Source of the DNA: Marinomonas posidonica_A
GTDB taxonomy: Bacteria; Pseudomonadota; Gammaproteobacteria; Pseudomonadales; Marinomonadaceae
NCBI RefSeq assembly: GCF_043643765.1
Contig: NZ_JBHZSP010000002.1
Span: 248,001-312,000, forward strand
Direction: 5' to 3'
DNA: 64,000 nt
The position numbers and the translations under genes were made by a program. Below are positions 26,448-35,152 of this stretch, in pieces. Positions within the stretch are counted from its first letter, which is position 1. Each line of letters starts with the position of its first letter. The notes below the pieces were generated by a model, which saw nothing but the letters and a program-made list of their open reading frames with translations, did no database searches and was not told the DNA's origin.

Positions 26448-26998
26448 ATCTGATTCTCCACCAGATTTTTCAGTTTCTGCAAGCTAATTTCAAAATTCTT
26501 ACCTGCCATGTCATTTGCAAACAAAGCGAGATAAGGACCGATAAATCCTGCGTCTAAATCCCCTTCAATCTGCCAAATCACTTGAGTACCTTGCGACACA
26601 GACAAGAAACGAATCTGATTCTGTACCAAGTTAACGTTTGGCTTAGGGCGAACATCAAAAGTGAATAGTGAAGGCCCGACGGACAATAAAGTGAGGGCGC
26701 CCTGGTCAGCCTTATCTTGATAGTCTATGGCAACACTTTGGCCGACCGACAATTCACCTTGAGAATCTCGCAGTCGTCCATTTTGCACATGCATCCACAA
26801 AGGCAAATTACGGCCATCCAAAGCCACATCAAGAATATTCGCAGCAGAGGCATCAATCACCACACTGCGTTCAACTCGATAGTCTGTTGGTAGGAAAAAT
26901 CCTGCTCCCACCAACAATAAAATGACTAACGCCAAAATTCGCGTGACACGGCGAATTGAATAAATCGCATTAGAATGACCGTGACTTTTGCCCAGCAT
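26441..26998 (-). CDS. SRPBCC/polyketide-cyclase-fold membrane-anchored protein
   Basis: A 185-residue protein with an N-terminal membrane segment (VTRILALVILLLVGAGFFLPT) and a START/SRPBCC-like domain: VERSVVIDASAANILDVALDGRNLPLWM, VGQSVAIDYQDK, QVIWQIEGDLDAGFIGPYLALF. This fold usually binds lipids or hydrophobic ligands; no specific role can be given. It is the last gene of the ibaG-murA-hisG-hisD run, two bases after hisD. Confidence 0.65.
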   Translation of the reverse strand: MLGKSHGHSNAIYSIRRVTRILALVILLLVGAGFFLPTDYRVERSVVIDASAANILDVALDGRNLPLWMHVQNGRLRDSQGELSVGQSVAIDYQDKADQGALTLLSVGPSLFTFDVRPKPNVNLVQNQIRFLSVSQGTQVIWQIEGDLDAGFIGPYLALFANDMAGKNFEISLQKLKNLVENQIQ

Positions 26999-27000
26999 GA

Positions 27001-28308
27001 TTAATCCTTAAGAATACGGTATTCAGCCGACATAGCATGCGCTTCCAATGACTCACCACGAGCTAAAGGTGATGCTATTTTAGCCAACTCACTCGCACCC
27101 TGAGGCGAACAATTAATCAAAGAACTGCGTTTTTGAAAGTCATACACACCCAATGGAGAAGAAAAACGCGCGGTACCAGAGGTCGGCAACACGTGGTTCG
27201 GCCCTGCACAATAGTCACCTAGTGCTTCCGGCGTATGACGCCCCATGAAAATGGCCCCTGCATGTCGAATTTTTTCCGCCCATTTTTCTGGCTCATCAAC
27301 CGACAATTCCAAATGCTCAGCCGCCACTAGATTGGCAATGTCCATCGCCTCTTCCATATCAGCCACATGGATCAAAGCAGCACGACCTTCTAAAGACACT
27401 TTAATGATGTCTTTTCGGCTTTGAGACTCAATCAAGGTCTCCATAGATTGTTTAACTTGCTGAATGTAATCCGCATCAGGCGAGATCAAAATCGATTGTG
27501 CATCTTCATCATGTTCAGCTTGCGAGAACAAATCCATTGCAATCCAATCAGGATCCGTTTTGCCGTCACATACCACCAAGATTTCAGATGGCCCAGCAAT
27601 CATATCAATGCCCACCGCACCAAATACCATGCGCTTAGCTGTCGCCACATAAATATTGCCAGGACCGACAATCTTATCGACTTTAGGGATGGTTTCCGTG
27701 CCGTAAGCCAATGCGGCAACCGCTTGCGCACCACCAACGGTAAAGACTCGATCCACACCGGCAATATAGGCAGCCGCCAAAACGATGTCATTCACAAAGC
27801 CATCAGGCGTCGGTACCACCATGATAATCTCACCAACACCCGCCACTTTTGCCGGCATCACATTCATTAAGACAGAAGATGGGTAGGCGGCCTTACCACC
27901 AGGAACATAAACCCCAACTCGATCTAATGGCGTCACTTTTTGACCCAGCACCGTGCCATTGGCCTCTTGGTACTGCCAAGAAGGTTGCTTTTGTCGCTCG
28001 TGATAATCATGCACTCGTTGCGCTGCTGCTTCTAGACTAGCCACCAGCTCATCACTGACACGCAATTTCGCTTCCGCTAACTGCTCACGCGAAATTTCCA
28101 ATTCACTTGCAGCGCTAACATCACGACGATCAAAACGGTTTGTAAATTCAACAACCGCGTCATCGCCACGCTGTCTAACCTGCGTGACGATATCGGTAAC
28201 GGCTTGCTGAACGCCAGCATCAGAGACAGAATCCCAGGCCAGCAAAGTTTCAAGCTCTGCACGAAAGTCTACAGAGCTCGAAGAAAACTCTCGTATATTC
28301 AGTTTCAA
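27001..28308 (-). CDS. hisD: Histidinol dehydrogenase
   Basis: Zinc- and NAD-dependent enzyme for the last two steps of histidine synthesis. 435 residues with VTPLDRVGVYVPGGKAAYPSSVLMNVMPAKVAGV, VFTVGGAQAVAALAYGTETIPKVDKIVGPGNIYVATAKR (family signature region), DMIAGPSEILVV, LFSQAEHDEDAQSILIS and NHVLPTSGTARFSSPLGVYDF. Immediately follows hisG with no gap. The remaining his genes are outside the window. Confidence 0.95.
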   Translation of the reverse strand: MKLNIREFSSSSVDFRAELETLLAWDSVSDAGVQQAVTDIVTQVRQRGDDAVVEFTNRFDRRDVSAASELEISREQLAEAKLRVSDELVASLEAAAQRVHDYHERQKQPSWQYQEANGTVLGQKVTPLDRVGVYVPGGKAAYPSSVLMNVMPAKVAGVGEIIMVVPTPDGFVNDIVLAAAYIAGVDRVFTVGGAQAVAALAYGTETIPKVDKIVGPGNIYVATAKRMVFGAVGIDMIAGPSEILVVCDGKTDPDWIAMDLFSQAEHDEDAQSILISPDADYIQQVKQSMETLIESQSRKDIIKVSLEGRAALIHVADMEEAMDIANLVAAEHLELSVDEPEKWAEKIRHAGAIFMGRHTPEALGDYCAGPNHVLPTSGTARFSSPLGVYDFQKRSSLINCSPQGASELAKIASPLARGESLEAHAMSAEYRILKD

Positions 28309-28953
28309 CTATTTACCCTCGTTTTCTTCTACAGCCTTTCTCAACATTTCAAGAATCGGCTCAATCTCAGCGTATTTGGTTTTATAAGCCGCTTTATTCA
28401 CGACCAAACGCGTACTAATGGGCGCAATCAAATCTCTCGCTTCCAGACCATTTGCTTTCAAAGTATTGCCTGTATCCACAATGTCCACGATTAAATCAGC
28501 CAAGCCCATAATAGGGGCCAATTCCATCGCGCCATACAGCTTGATTACATCCGCTTGAATGCCTTGTTCAGCAAAATAGGCTTTTGCTGTTTTGGAGAAT
28601 TTGGAAGCCACTTTCAAACGGCGTGTTGGCAAGGATTGCCCCACCACACCCGCAGTCATTAAACGACACTTAGAGATCTTTAGATCAAGTAGCTCATATA
28701 AATTTTTGGTGCCAGCCTCCATTAAAACATCTTTACCAGCCACACCAAAATCAGCTACGCCATGCTCTACATAAGTGGGCACATCCGTAGCACGAAGAAT
28801 CACTAATTTAATGTGTTCGTGATTGGTATCGAAAATCAGCTTACGACTTTTACTGATATCTTCAGCAGGAATGATGTTGGCTTTTTCCAACAAAGGTAAG
28901 GTTTCACCTAAAATACGCCCTTTTGAAAGGGCGATGGTTAATGCTTTGCTCAT
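28309..28953 (-). CDS. hisG: ATP phosphoribosyltransferase, short form
   Basis: First enzyme of histidine synthesis. 214 residues, the short HisG form lacking the C-terminal regulatory domain; short forms need the HisZ subunit, whose gene is not in this window. Markers: LTIALSKGRILGETLPLLEKANI, VLRATDVPTYVEHGVADFGVAGKDVLME and the PRPP loop region ADLIVDIVDTGNTLKANGL. One base after murA. Confidence 0.92.
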   Translation of the reverse strand: MSKALTIALSKGRILGETLPLLEKANIIPAEDISKSRKLIFDTNHEHIKLVILRATDVPTYVEHGVADFGVAGKDVLMEAGTKNLYELLDLKISKCRLMTAGVVGQSLPTRRLKVASKFSKTAKAYFAEQGIQADVIKLYGAMELAPIMGLADLIVDIVDTGNTLKANGLEARDLIAPISTRLVVNKAAYKTKYAEIEPILEMLRKAVEENEGK

Positions 28954-28954
28954 A

Positions 28955-30217
28955 TTAATTTAAAACTCGTGAAATTTTTGCACCCAAAGCACCGAACTTT
29001 TCTTCGATACATTCATAGCCACGGTCAATGTGATAAATACGGTCTATTTTCGTATCACCTTCCGCCACCAAAGCAGACAATACCAAGCTGGCCGAAGCAC
29101 GAAGGTCAGTTGCCATAACCGGCGCACCTTTAAGCTTATCGCAGCCTTTAATGATGGCGGTATTCCCCATCACTTCGATGTCTGCACCCATTCTCAGCAT
29201 TTCGTCTACGTGCATAAAACGGTTTTCAAAAATGTTTTCGATGACTCGACCAACACCGGTTGCCACTGAGTTAAGGGCAACAAATTGCGCTTGCATATCG
29301 GTTGGGAAAGCCGGATAAGGAGCGGTACTAATATTAACCGCATTTGGTCGACGCCCTTCCATATCCACTTCAATCCAATTTTCGCCACAAGTGACTTTCG
29401 CACCCGCTTCTTCTAACTTAGCTAACACCGCTTCTAATGATTTCACATCCGTATCAATCACTTTGACTTTACCGCCCGTGATCGCTGCAGCAACTAGGAA
29501 AGTACCGGTTTCAATGCGGTCAGGCATAACAGGGTAAGTTGTGCCATTTAGTGACTCAACACCATCAATCACAATGGTATCTGTTCCGTGACCAGTAATC
29601 TTCGCACCCATGGCAATCAAACACTCAGCCAGATCAACCACTTCAGGTTCACGAGCCGCATTTTCCAAGATCGTTTGACCTTCCGCCAAAGTCGCCGCCA
29701 TTAACAAGTTCTCTGTACCGGTTACCGTGACTTTATCAAAGAAAATACGAGCGCCCTGTAAACGACCGTCTACCGTTGCGACAATGTTACCGCCAGTCAC
29801 ATCAATTTTCGCTCCCATGGCTTCCAAACCACGTAAGTGCAAATCAACTGGGCGACTACCAATGGCACAACCACCAGGCAAGGACACAACAGCGCGACCA
29901 AAATGACTCACCAATGGGCCCAACACCAAGATAGAAGCACGCATGGTTTTCACCAATTCATAAGGCGCTTCACAATTGTTAAGTGTTGAAATATCCAGTT
30001 GCACACTCATTTTTTCATCCACTACTACACCACAACCCATGGAACCTAACAGTTCCAACATGGTCGTAATGTCGTGCAAGTGAGGCAAATTCTTTATGGT
30101 AATCAAATCTTTAGTTAACAAGGTCGCCGCCAAAATAGGTAACGCGGCATTTTTAGCACCTGAAGCTCGTACAACACCATTTAAGGGCGATCCACCCGTA
30201 ATTAAAAGCTTATCCAT
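28955..30217 (-). CDS. murA: UDP-N-acetylglucosamine 1-carboxyvinyltransferase
   Basis: First committed enzyme of peptidoglycan synthesis; transfers enolpyruvate from PEP. 420 residues with GVVRASGAKNAALPILAATLLT at the start, the catalytic loop PGGCAIGSRPVDLHLRGLEAMGA (Cys117), PDRIETGTFLVAAAITGG and ENRFMHVDEMLRMGA. The active-site Cys is present, so it should be fosfomycin-sensitive in type. It follows ibaG by 25 bases, a conserved pair. Confidence 0.96.
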   Translation of the reverse strand: MDKLLITGGSPLNGVVRASGAKNAALPILAATLLTKDLITIKNLPHLHDITTMLELLGSMGCGVVVDEKMSVQLDISTLNNCEAPYELVKTMRASILVLGPLVSHFGRAVVSLPGGCAIGSRPVDLHLRGLEAMGAKIDVTGGNIVATVDGRLQGARIFFDKVTVTGTENLLMAATLAEGQTILENAAREPEVVDLAECLIAMGAKITGHGTDTIVIDGVESLNGTTYPVMPDRIETGTFLVAAAITGGKVKVIDTDVKSLEAVLAKLEEAGAKVTCGENWIEVDMEGRRPNAVNISTAPYPAFPTDMQAQFVALNSVATGVGRVIENIFENRFMHVDEMLRMGADIEVMGNTAIIKGCDKLKGAPVMATDLRASASLVLSALVAEGDTKIDRIYHIDRGYECIEEKFGALGAKISRVLN

Positions 30218-30242
30218 ACAATCAATCTCTTATAATATTTTT

Positions 30243-30494
30243 TTACAGCTTACTGGCTTGTTCAGGCGTGTAAGTTTTCATGGTAACGGCGTGAATAGCA
30301 CCACTGGCAATAGCATCTTGTAAATGGGAATAAACTAGCTGCTGCCTCTTCACCGTTGACATGCCTTCGAATTCGCTCGACACGACAACTACTCTAAAAT
30401 TACAACCCTCTCCTTCTGCAAGAACTTCACTCTCACGGATAGAAGATTCCAAAAGTGCTTTTACTTCACCTGCGTTCACAGTCGCTCCAATCAT
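30243..30494 (-). CDS. ibaG: BolA family protein IbaG
   Basis: An 83-residue BolA-like protein (VKALLESSIRESEVLAEGEGCNFRVVVVSSEFEGMSTVKRQQLVYSHLQDAIASGAIHAVTMKTYTPEQ). The FEGMSTVKRQQ helix-turn region and position directly before murA identify the IbaG subfamily (acid-stress, glutaredoxin-partner). First gene of this run on the minus strand. Confidence 0.88.
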   Translation of the reverse strand: MIGATVNAGEVKALLESSIRESEVLAEGEGCNFRVVVVSSEFEGMSTVKRQQLVYSHLQDAIASGAIHAVTMKTYTPEQASKL

Positions 30495-31017
30495 AAATTG
30501 TTCTATAATGACGATATTCTACCCTAGTCACGCCAACTTCTTAACACCCTCTCACGATTCAATTAACAAAAAAGCACTTGTTTTCTAACATTTTATCGAT
30601 TGATGACGCTTCTTTCTCATTTCAAATGGCGATACGCACTTTATTTCACGGTGTCCAAATATAAGTTAGGCTAACGGTACTTTCTGTCGAGGCCTAGTCT
30701 CTCACGATTGTAGAATCATGACTATTGCCTTGTTTCATTGGGGCATTCGTAATCCAGCGAATCGCTTTCGCAACAAGTTAACCTCTCGTTTTATTCACGT
30801 TTCCTAAAAAGCTACTCTCAACGAGAATGATCCATTCAATCAAAACGAAGCATCGTCACACCCCCCCCCTTCACCTCTCAGTTCATACACATCAATAACT
30901 TATTAATTTTCAAATAGATAGGTTTTAAGAAAATAACAAAACGTTGCAATTCCTCTCATAAAAGACACCCGCTACTCACCTACAATCCAGCCAAATCTTC
31001 AAAGCAAGGGGCGGGTT
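30495..31017. other. Divergent intergenic region between ibaG and endA
   Basis: About 520 bases with no convincing gene. It must hold the promoters of the ibaG operon and of the nuclease gene. A nine-base C homopolymer lies at 30861-30869. I see no structured RNA or repeat. Confidence 0.5.
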
Positions 31018-31869
31018 ATGTTGCGTAGTGTGTTTGTGTTTCTTATCTTCTTTTCAGCCTATGTGTCAGCAGGCTATTATGATGGCACCGAAGGATTAAC
31101 CGGTGAAGCATTAAAAGCCAAACTCCACACCATCATAGATGGCCAAAAAGCCCTCAAATACACAACGAGTGGCAATACAGATTGGTACGATGGTGTAAAA
31201 ATGGATGTGTGGGAAGCACTGGTTTACACCGACTCCGCTTGCCCAGATGAAACGCCAAAATGCGGTTTAGTACAACTGTTGTACTTAGATGACGTAAGGC
31301 ACATGGACCAAGCAAACCGAGGGAAAAGCAAAAACGATTCATGGGATCGTGAACACGTGTGGCCAAAATCCCGTGGTTTCAAAAAACAAAGCCAAGACGG
31401 CTACACAGATTTGCACCACCTGCGCCCTGCTGACCGCAACATAAATGGTGCACACAGCAACTATGGCTACGATAACGGTGGCAAACCAGTCTATGACAAG
31501 CTGGTCGATGGCAGCCAAGTCTTATCTGGTGCCTATCTAGACAAAGCCAATGAATCCTTCGAACCAACAGACAGAGCAAAAGGCCAAATCGCTCGCATGC
31601 TTTTTTACATGGCAGTTCGCTACGAAAAAGGTGACAGCGCCTCACCAGAGAACATGCCTGATTTAATTATATTAGACAGCAACGAAAAACAAAGCGGACA
31701 GCCTTCCATCGGCGACTTGTGCACGTTGCTTGAATGGCATGAAAAGTTTGCCGTAACCCACTTTGAAAAACGTCGAAATAATAGAGTAGAAGAACTACAA
31801 GGTAATCGAAATCCCTTTATCGATCATCCTGAGTTTGCGGATGCGATATGGGCGAGTAAATGTTCGTGA
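31018..31869 (+). CDS. endA: Secreted endonuclease I family protein
   Basis: A 283-residue exported nuclease: signal peptide MLRSVFVFLIFFSAYVSAGYY, then the endonuclease I domain with SWDREHVWPKSRGF (beta-beta-alpha metal motif, catalytic His), TDLHHLRPADRNINGAHSNYGYDNGG and DRAKGQIARMLFYMAVRYE, and LLEWHEKFAVTHFEKRRNNRVEELQGNRNPFIDHPE. Degrades extracellular or periplasmic DNA. A single gene with an AAGGGGCGGG ribosome site. Confidence 0.9.
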   Translation: MLRSVFVFLIFFSAYVSAGYYDGTEGLTGEALKAKLHTIIDGQKALKYTTSGNTDWYDGVKMDVWEALVYTDSACPDETPKCGLVQLLYLDDVRHMDQANRGKSKNDSWDREHVWPKSRGFKKQSQDGYTDLHHLRPADRNINGAHSNYGYDNGGKPVYDKLVDGSQVLSGAYLDKANESFEPTDRAKGQIARMLFYMAVRYEKGDSASPENMPDLIILDSNEKQSGQPSIGDLCTLLEWHEKFAVTHFEKRRNNRVEELQGNRNPFIDHPEFADAIWASKCS

Positions 31870-31930
31870 TATCTGATAATAGAAGTCAGATGAAGATATA
31901 TCGCTAATTTTCATCTGACCACAAATTTCA

Positions 31931-32281
31931 TTATTTATTCGCCCACTCATCTTGATCTAAACTTGGCGCAATAATCCTTCTATTAAACACACCATGACAA
32001 ACGGAAAACAGCAACAATGTTATTAAAATAGGCTTCAAAGAGCCACTCGCGAGGACATATGCTAATGTTGCACCAATAATAAATGCCCAATTATAATTCG
32101 CTTTTCGAGCTGAAAAAGCACCTTGAATAACTGCCCATAACACAAAAATAGCAAAGCCAATAATGGCAAGTGAACCAGTACCATTTGCAGCCTCAACACC
32201 ATGATAAGCAAGACTTTCAACAATAATAAAAATAATAAAACCGAATAAGAACCATAACGCCTTAATTAAATGCCCTTTCAT
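31931..32281 (-). CDS. Small membrane protein, unknown function
   Basis: A 116-residue protein with three to four hydrophobic segments (LIKALWFLFGFIIFIIVESLAYHG, SLAIIGFAIFVLWAVIQGAF, WAFIIGATLAYVLAS, ILITLLLFSVCHGVF) and a charged C-terminus. I do not recognise a family. It lies alone between the nuclease gene and an outer-membrane protein gene. Confidence 0.55.
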   Translation of the reverse strand: MKGHLIKALWFLFGFIIFIIVESLAYHGVEAANGTGSLAIIGFAIFVLWAVIQGAFSARKANYNWAFIIGATLAYVLASGSLKPILITLLLFSVCHGVFNRRIIAPSLDQDEWANK

Positions 32282-32377
32282 AACAACTCTTAAATCCTAT
32301 AAAAATTTGAATCTAGTATAAGGTCATATTTAATTTATCTTTATAATTCATCAAAAACAGCAACGGAAGCCTACTCG

Positions 32378-33166
32378 TTAAAACTGCTTAATTACTGAGA
32401 AGCGAACGTTTTGCGAAACAAAACTTGAGTCATAATGAATGTCGTCAGTAGCACCATCCTTATCTATATCCCCATCCCCGTCGAGAATATCTGAGTAATT
32501 ACTGTAGACATAATCAGCACGAACCATCCAGCTATCGGAAATAGCGTAGTCAGCACCAATACTGACAGAAAGCCCTACTGAAGTTTGTTCATCTGTAAAT
32601 AGATAATCTATACCAGATACGTAGGTGTCTGTATAACGATGTGTTGTCTTGAAGCGTCCTATTGTTGGGCCAGCAGAAACATAAAGTAAGAAATCACCAT
32701 TTATGTAACCGATTTTAGGTCGAATACTCAAAGAAAAGTCTGTTTCGACCGTTGTTTTCGTTGTGAACGTCGAGCCTGGCTGAGTATCGTAGGCTACATT
32801 GGAAGCTGTTTCTGACATTGCAGACGTTGGGCCTGTAAGATCCGCCTCAACACCATAAACAAGATTACCTGACCGAATGTTATATCCCAGCAATAATGAA
32901 CCAACTATGCTGCTGTCTTTTATTTTTCGCTGCAAAATAGGGTTAATCTGTTCTTTATCTGAGCCAGATGGTTCCTCTGAAAAATACCCAGCATGCTCAA
33001 TTGCTGTATCAGGGCTAGCTGAGCCAGACAAAATACCTAAAGACAAACCGGCATAAAAACCTTCCCAGTTTGATTCAGAGCTGTTATTGGATTCTGCGAA
33101 AACCATCGTATTACCACACCCAATGACAGCTATACTAACGATAGAACGCTTTAAAATATTATTCAT
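32378..33166 (-). CDS. Outer-membrane beta-barrel protein
   Basis: A 262-residue exported protein: signal peptide ending at MVFAES, then NWEGFYAGLSLGILSGSAS, the opening typical of small porin-like eight-stranded barrels, alternating strands (SIVGSLLLGYNIRSGNLVYGVEADLTG, SIRPKIGYINGDFLLYVSAGPTIGRF, VGLSVSIGADYAISDSWMVRADYVYSNY) and a terminal Phe after FSVIKQ. Function unknown; the class is clear. It is the last clear host-type gene before phage remnants begin. GGAGG precedes the start. Confidence 0.7.
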   Translation of the reverse strand: MNNILKRSIVSIAVIGCGNTMVFAESNNSSESNWEGFYAGLSLGILSGSASPDTAIEHAGYFSEEPSGSDKEQINPILQRKIKDSSIVGSLLLGYNIRSGNLVYGVEADLTGPTSAMSETASNVAYDTQPGSTFTTKTTVETDFSLSIRPKIGYINGDFLLYVSAGPTIGRFKTTHRYTDTYVSGIDYLFTDEQTSVGLSVSIGADYAISDSWMVRADYVYSNYSDILDGDGDIDKDGATDDIHYDSSFVSQNVRFSVIKQF

Positions 33167-33198
33167 ACTTCTACTTGCCTCCTTTAATAGTATAAATA

Positions 33199-33336
33199 TT
33201 ATGTGGGTAAAACACTGAAAATGCCATCATTGAAATGGCACTTTAAATCAGCGTTATTGATGCGCTGCAAACCCTCGTATAGCTTGCCTTCGCTGAGCGA
33301 AAACACAAAACCACCGAGCGACATCATCTGACACAT
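33199..33336 (-). pseudogene. Truncated phage tail gene U, 5' end only
   Basis: The frame from ATG 33336 encodes MCQMMSLGGFVFSLSEGKLYEGLQR, nearly the same as the N-terminus of the intact gpU gene at 46.9-47.3 kb, and then runs into unrelated sequence and stops at 33199 after 45 residues. The upstream 80 bases, including its ribosome site and hairpin, also match. A clear broken copy, about one third of the gene. Confidence 0.8.
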
Positions 33337-33415
33337 GATTACTCCTTAGATAAAAATGGAAGGACAGAAACGAAAAAGCCCATCGCGGGATGGGGCTTGG
33401 GGGTGTTTGGTTTGG
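33258..33415. repeat. Repeat of the gpU 5' region (second copy at 47226-47388)
   Basis: About 160 bases are nearly identical to 47226-47388: gpU first codons, ribosome site, hairpin and the GTTTGGTTTGG stretch. Similarity ends near 33257 on one side and 33415 on the other. Confidence 0.85.
33376..33397 (-). terminator. Terminator upstream of the broken U gene
   Basis: Stem AAGCCCCATC / GATGGGCTT-like on the minus strand with TTTTTCG following. Same hairpin as upstream of intact gpU; it would end transcripts coming from cargo A. Confidence 0.6.
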
Positions 33416-33426
33416 TTTTTTGAAGG

Positions 33427-34071
33427 TTACTCACTAACTGTTATCTTCCCTCGTATTTTTTTTATGGTTTTATTTTGTACCATTTGAAAGGTTTTAAAAG
33501 CTGGACGAACTTTAAATATTTCTACTTCTTCATCTACTAAAGATGCAATATCGGTAATGTTAAGATTAGAACTAGCACCAACTATCACTTCTTTTAGAAT
33601 AAGTGTTGAACTAAATTTAGAAAAGTACAAATCTCCATCTTTATTTATTAATTCTGAAAAACATCGATACTCGTTCTCATATTCCCAGTGCTTAAATTTA
33701 GAAGTAAAAAAAATCATTATTTCCTTTAGTGTAAACTCGCCACCACTATATGAAATTCTTTCATTAATATATTCAACTTTATTAAGAAGGTGATCAGGAA
33801 TATCAAAACCTAAACAAATACCTTTATGTTTATCTGCATAGTGAGCCCATTGAACAGGATTTTTCCAGTTTTTACTAAAACATAGGATACCATATCCTTT
33901 ATTCAAATCTTCTTTGGTTTTATTAATAGCATATCTAGCAACTCTATCAGTCAAGTCCATTCCTAGGAATTCAAATGGATCATTTAATTCCATTATCCGA
34001 GCAACTTTCAACCTTTTTTTCTCTAAATTTTGTTTACCATAACTATCATTAACAAAGTGATAAACACGCAT
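33427..34071 (-). CDS. DUF2971 family protein
   Basis: A 214-residue protein with the DUF2971 pattern: RVYHFVNDSYGKQNLEKKRLKVARIMELNDPFEF at the start, GILCFSKNWKNPVQWAHYADKHKGICLGFD in the middle and HWEYENEYRCFSE further on. The family is common in phage and accessory islands; its molecular function is not known to me. Strong ribosome site (AGGGAGA). It lies downstream of the Rha A module and its terminator, near the end of cargo A, and is AT-rich compared with the tail genes. Confidence 0.7.
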   Translation of the reverse strand: MRVYHFVNDSYGKQNLEKKRLKVARIMELNDPFEFLGMDLTDRVARYAINKTKEDLNKGYGILCFSKNWKNPVQWAHYADKHKGICLGFDIPDHLLNKVEYINERISYSGGEFTLKEIMIFFTSKFKHWEYENEYRCFSELINKDGDLYFSKFSSTLILKEVIVGASSNLNITDIASLVDEEVEIFKVRPAFKTFQMVQNKTIKKIRGKITVSE

Positions 34072-34153
34072 AGGTTTTCTCCCTGAAACTCTATATAAAA
34101 ATAAACTAAAACTTTCTAACTAAGCTATCTTTTTACCCGTTGAAAAACAACTA

Positions 34154-34173
34154 AAGCCCACTTTTGTAGGCTT
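34154..34173 (-). terminator. Terminator after Rha module A
   Basis: Hairpin AAGCCCAC-TTTT-GTAGGCTT (one mismatch). The same hairpin closes modules B and C. Confidence 0.6.
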
Positions 34174-34270
34174 GCTTTTGTTGACTGGAAAGGCTTACCG
34201 CTTAGAAGTCTACAAAGTTGCGTTGGGCGAAGTCTTTGACGCGGGTGATGTTGTCGTTTACCCAGTCTGG

Positions 34271-34831
34271 TTACCCTTGATAGAAAGAAAGCTGGGCGAT
34301 TTGGGTTTGGTAGAGTCGGATGGCTTGTATCATGTCGGTGACTTCACTCGCAGGTAAGACGACTGGGTTGCTGGTGAGTTTCATGGACGTCACGATGCTG
34401 TTGAGCAGTTGCTTTCCTTTTAGGGAATAGCTGTTGGTTTCTGCGACCGCGGTGCTGTCGGAGGTTGCTGGAAGGTGTTTTTGCTCCTTGTGTTGTTTTT
34501 CCATCTGATTAAACGCATTGATGTAGGCTTCTTTGAATTGGGCGGCTTTTGCGCCGGTGAAGCCCATGGCCAAGAAAACGAAACCGTCGCGGGTGATGCG
34601 ATACCCTCTATCTTGGCGAGTTGCGCCCTTGCCTACTTCCACATCAATTATCATATCCTCAAAATTGAGGGCATGAAAATTTGTACTGCATTCAAGGTTT
34701 TCTATCTTGCGTAAAATATTGTCATGGCGCTTATGAAAGCACTTGGCAATGTCGGTTGAAGTTGTAGTGATTTGGTCGTCGATGATTTGAACAACTGGAG
34801 CATCATTGTTCGTAGTTTGAATGTGAGCCAT
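34271..34831 (-). CDS. Rha family antirepressor/regulatory protein (module A), C-tail cut by an in-frame stop
   Basis: A 186-residue phage regulatory protein of the Rha family: APVVQIIDDQITTTSTDIAKCFHKRHDNILRKIENL and YRITRDGFVFLAMGFTGAKAAQFKEAYINAFNQMEKQ form the Rha domain (residues about 10-115), then a linker and a C-terminal helix shared with modules B and C. Here the helix ends IAQLSFYQG and a stop, after which the frame continues in register with PDWVNDNITRVKDFAQRNFVDF, the tail of the other two copies (34202-34270). So the last 22 conserved residues are lost or made by readthrough. Strong AGGAGG ribosome site. Controlled by the leader RNA upstream. Confidence 0.8.
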   Translation of the reverse strand: MAHIQTTNNDAPVVQIIDDQITTTSTDIAKCFHKRHDNILRKIENLECSTNFHALNFEDMIIDVEVGKGATRQDRGYRITRDGFVFLAMGFTGAKAAQFKEAYINAFNQMEKQHKEQKHLPATSDSTAVAETNSYSLKGKQLLNSIVTSMKLTSNPVVLPASEVTDMIQAIRLYQTQIAQLSFYQG

Positions 34832-34892
34832 CTTTGGCCTCCTGTGATTGCCTATTAATAGACCACCTCAACGCCAATTAAGGTGGGCAAGC

Positions 34893-35062
34893 CATACGGG
34901 TTGGCGTACCAGTCACAGAGCTGGCGCGTCCGAAGACGCCCCGCACAGCTCACCCATAACAAGAGAGCTATACGCCAGACACAAAAAAACCGCGATAAAG
35001 CGGCATCTGTATCCGCTGTGATTTCGGAACGCCAATCCCGAGCACTGAATTTTGCCAGTGCA
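34893..35062 (-). ncRNA. C4-like antisense leader RNA, module A
   Basis: Structured leader before the Rha A gene. On the minus strand: 5' hairpin CACTGG..CCAGTG-like (CACTGGCAAAATTCAGTG), a loop with sense seed TTGGCGT (35029-35035), a hairpin with T run, a UUCG-capped stem GCGTC/GACGC (34926-34939), and antisense seed ACGCCAA (34901-34907). The sense seed occurs again at 34871-34877, near the Rha ribosome site. This is the a/b organisation of P1 C4 RNA and P4 CI RNA. Exact RNA ends are estimated from the promoter and structure. Confidence 0.7.
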
Positions 35063-35068
35063 AAAAGA

Positions 35069-35097
35069 ATGTTAGATCAAGATTTGGGTGGGGTCAA
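35069..35097 (-). promoter_or_regulatory. Promoter of C4-like/Rha module A
   Basis: TTGACC (35092-35097) and TAACAT (35069-35074) with 17 bases between, on the minus strand. The same arrangement and the spacer motif ATCTTGATC recur in modules B and C. Confidence 0.75.
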
Positions 35098-35152
35098 TGG
35101 ATAGTAAACTCTTCTATTTATTTAAATTCACTTTTTCAATTAGGGTAGATTA

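Noticed and set aside
30861..30869. Nine-base C tract as a phase-variation switch
   Set aside because: It is intergenic, not within a clear promoter spacer, and nothing else supports switching.
33167..33257. A second dusA-type core at the left end of the decayed segment
   Set aside because: I looked for the sequence around ATGATGGATTGG and did not find it; the left end of that segment stays undefined.
34883..35104. Plus-strand open frame of 73 codons over the module A leader
   Set aside because: It runs antisense to the C4-like RNA and its promoter, and its sequence is explained by RNA structure; no ribosome site. A similar frame at 42702-42917 was rejected for the same reason.
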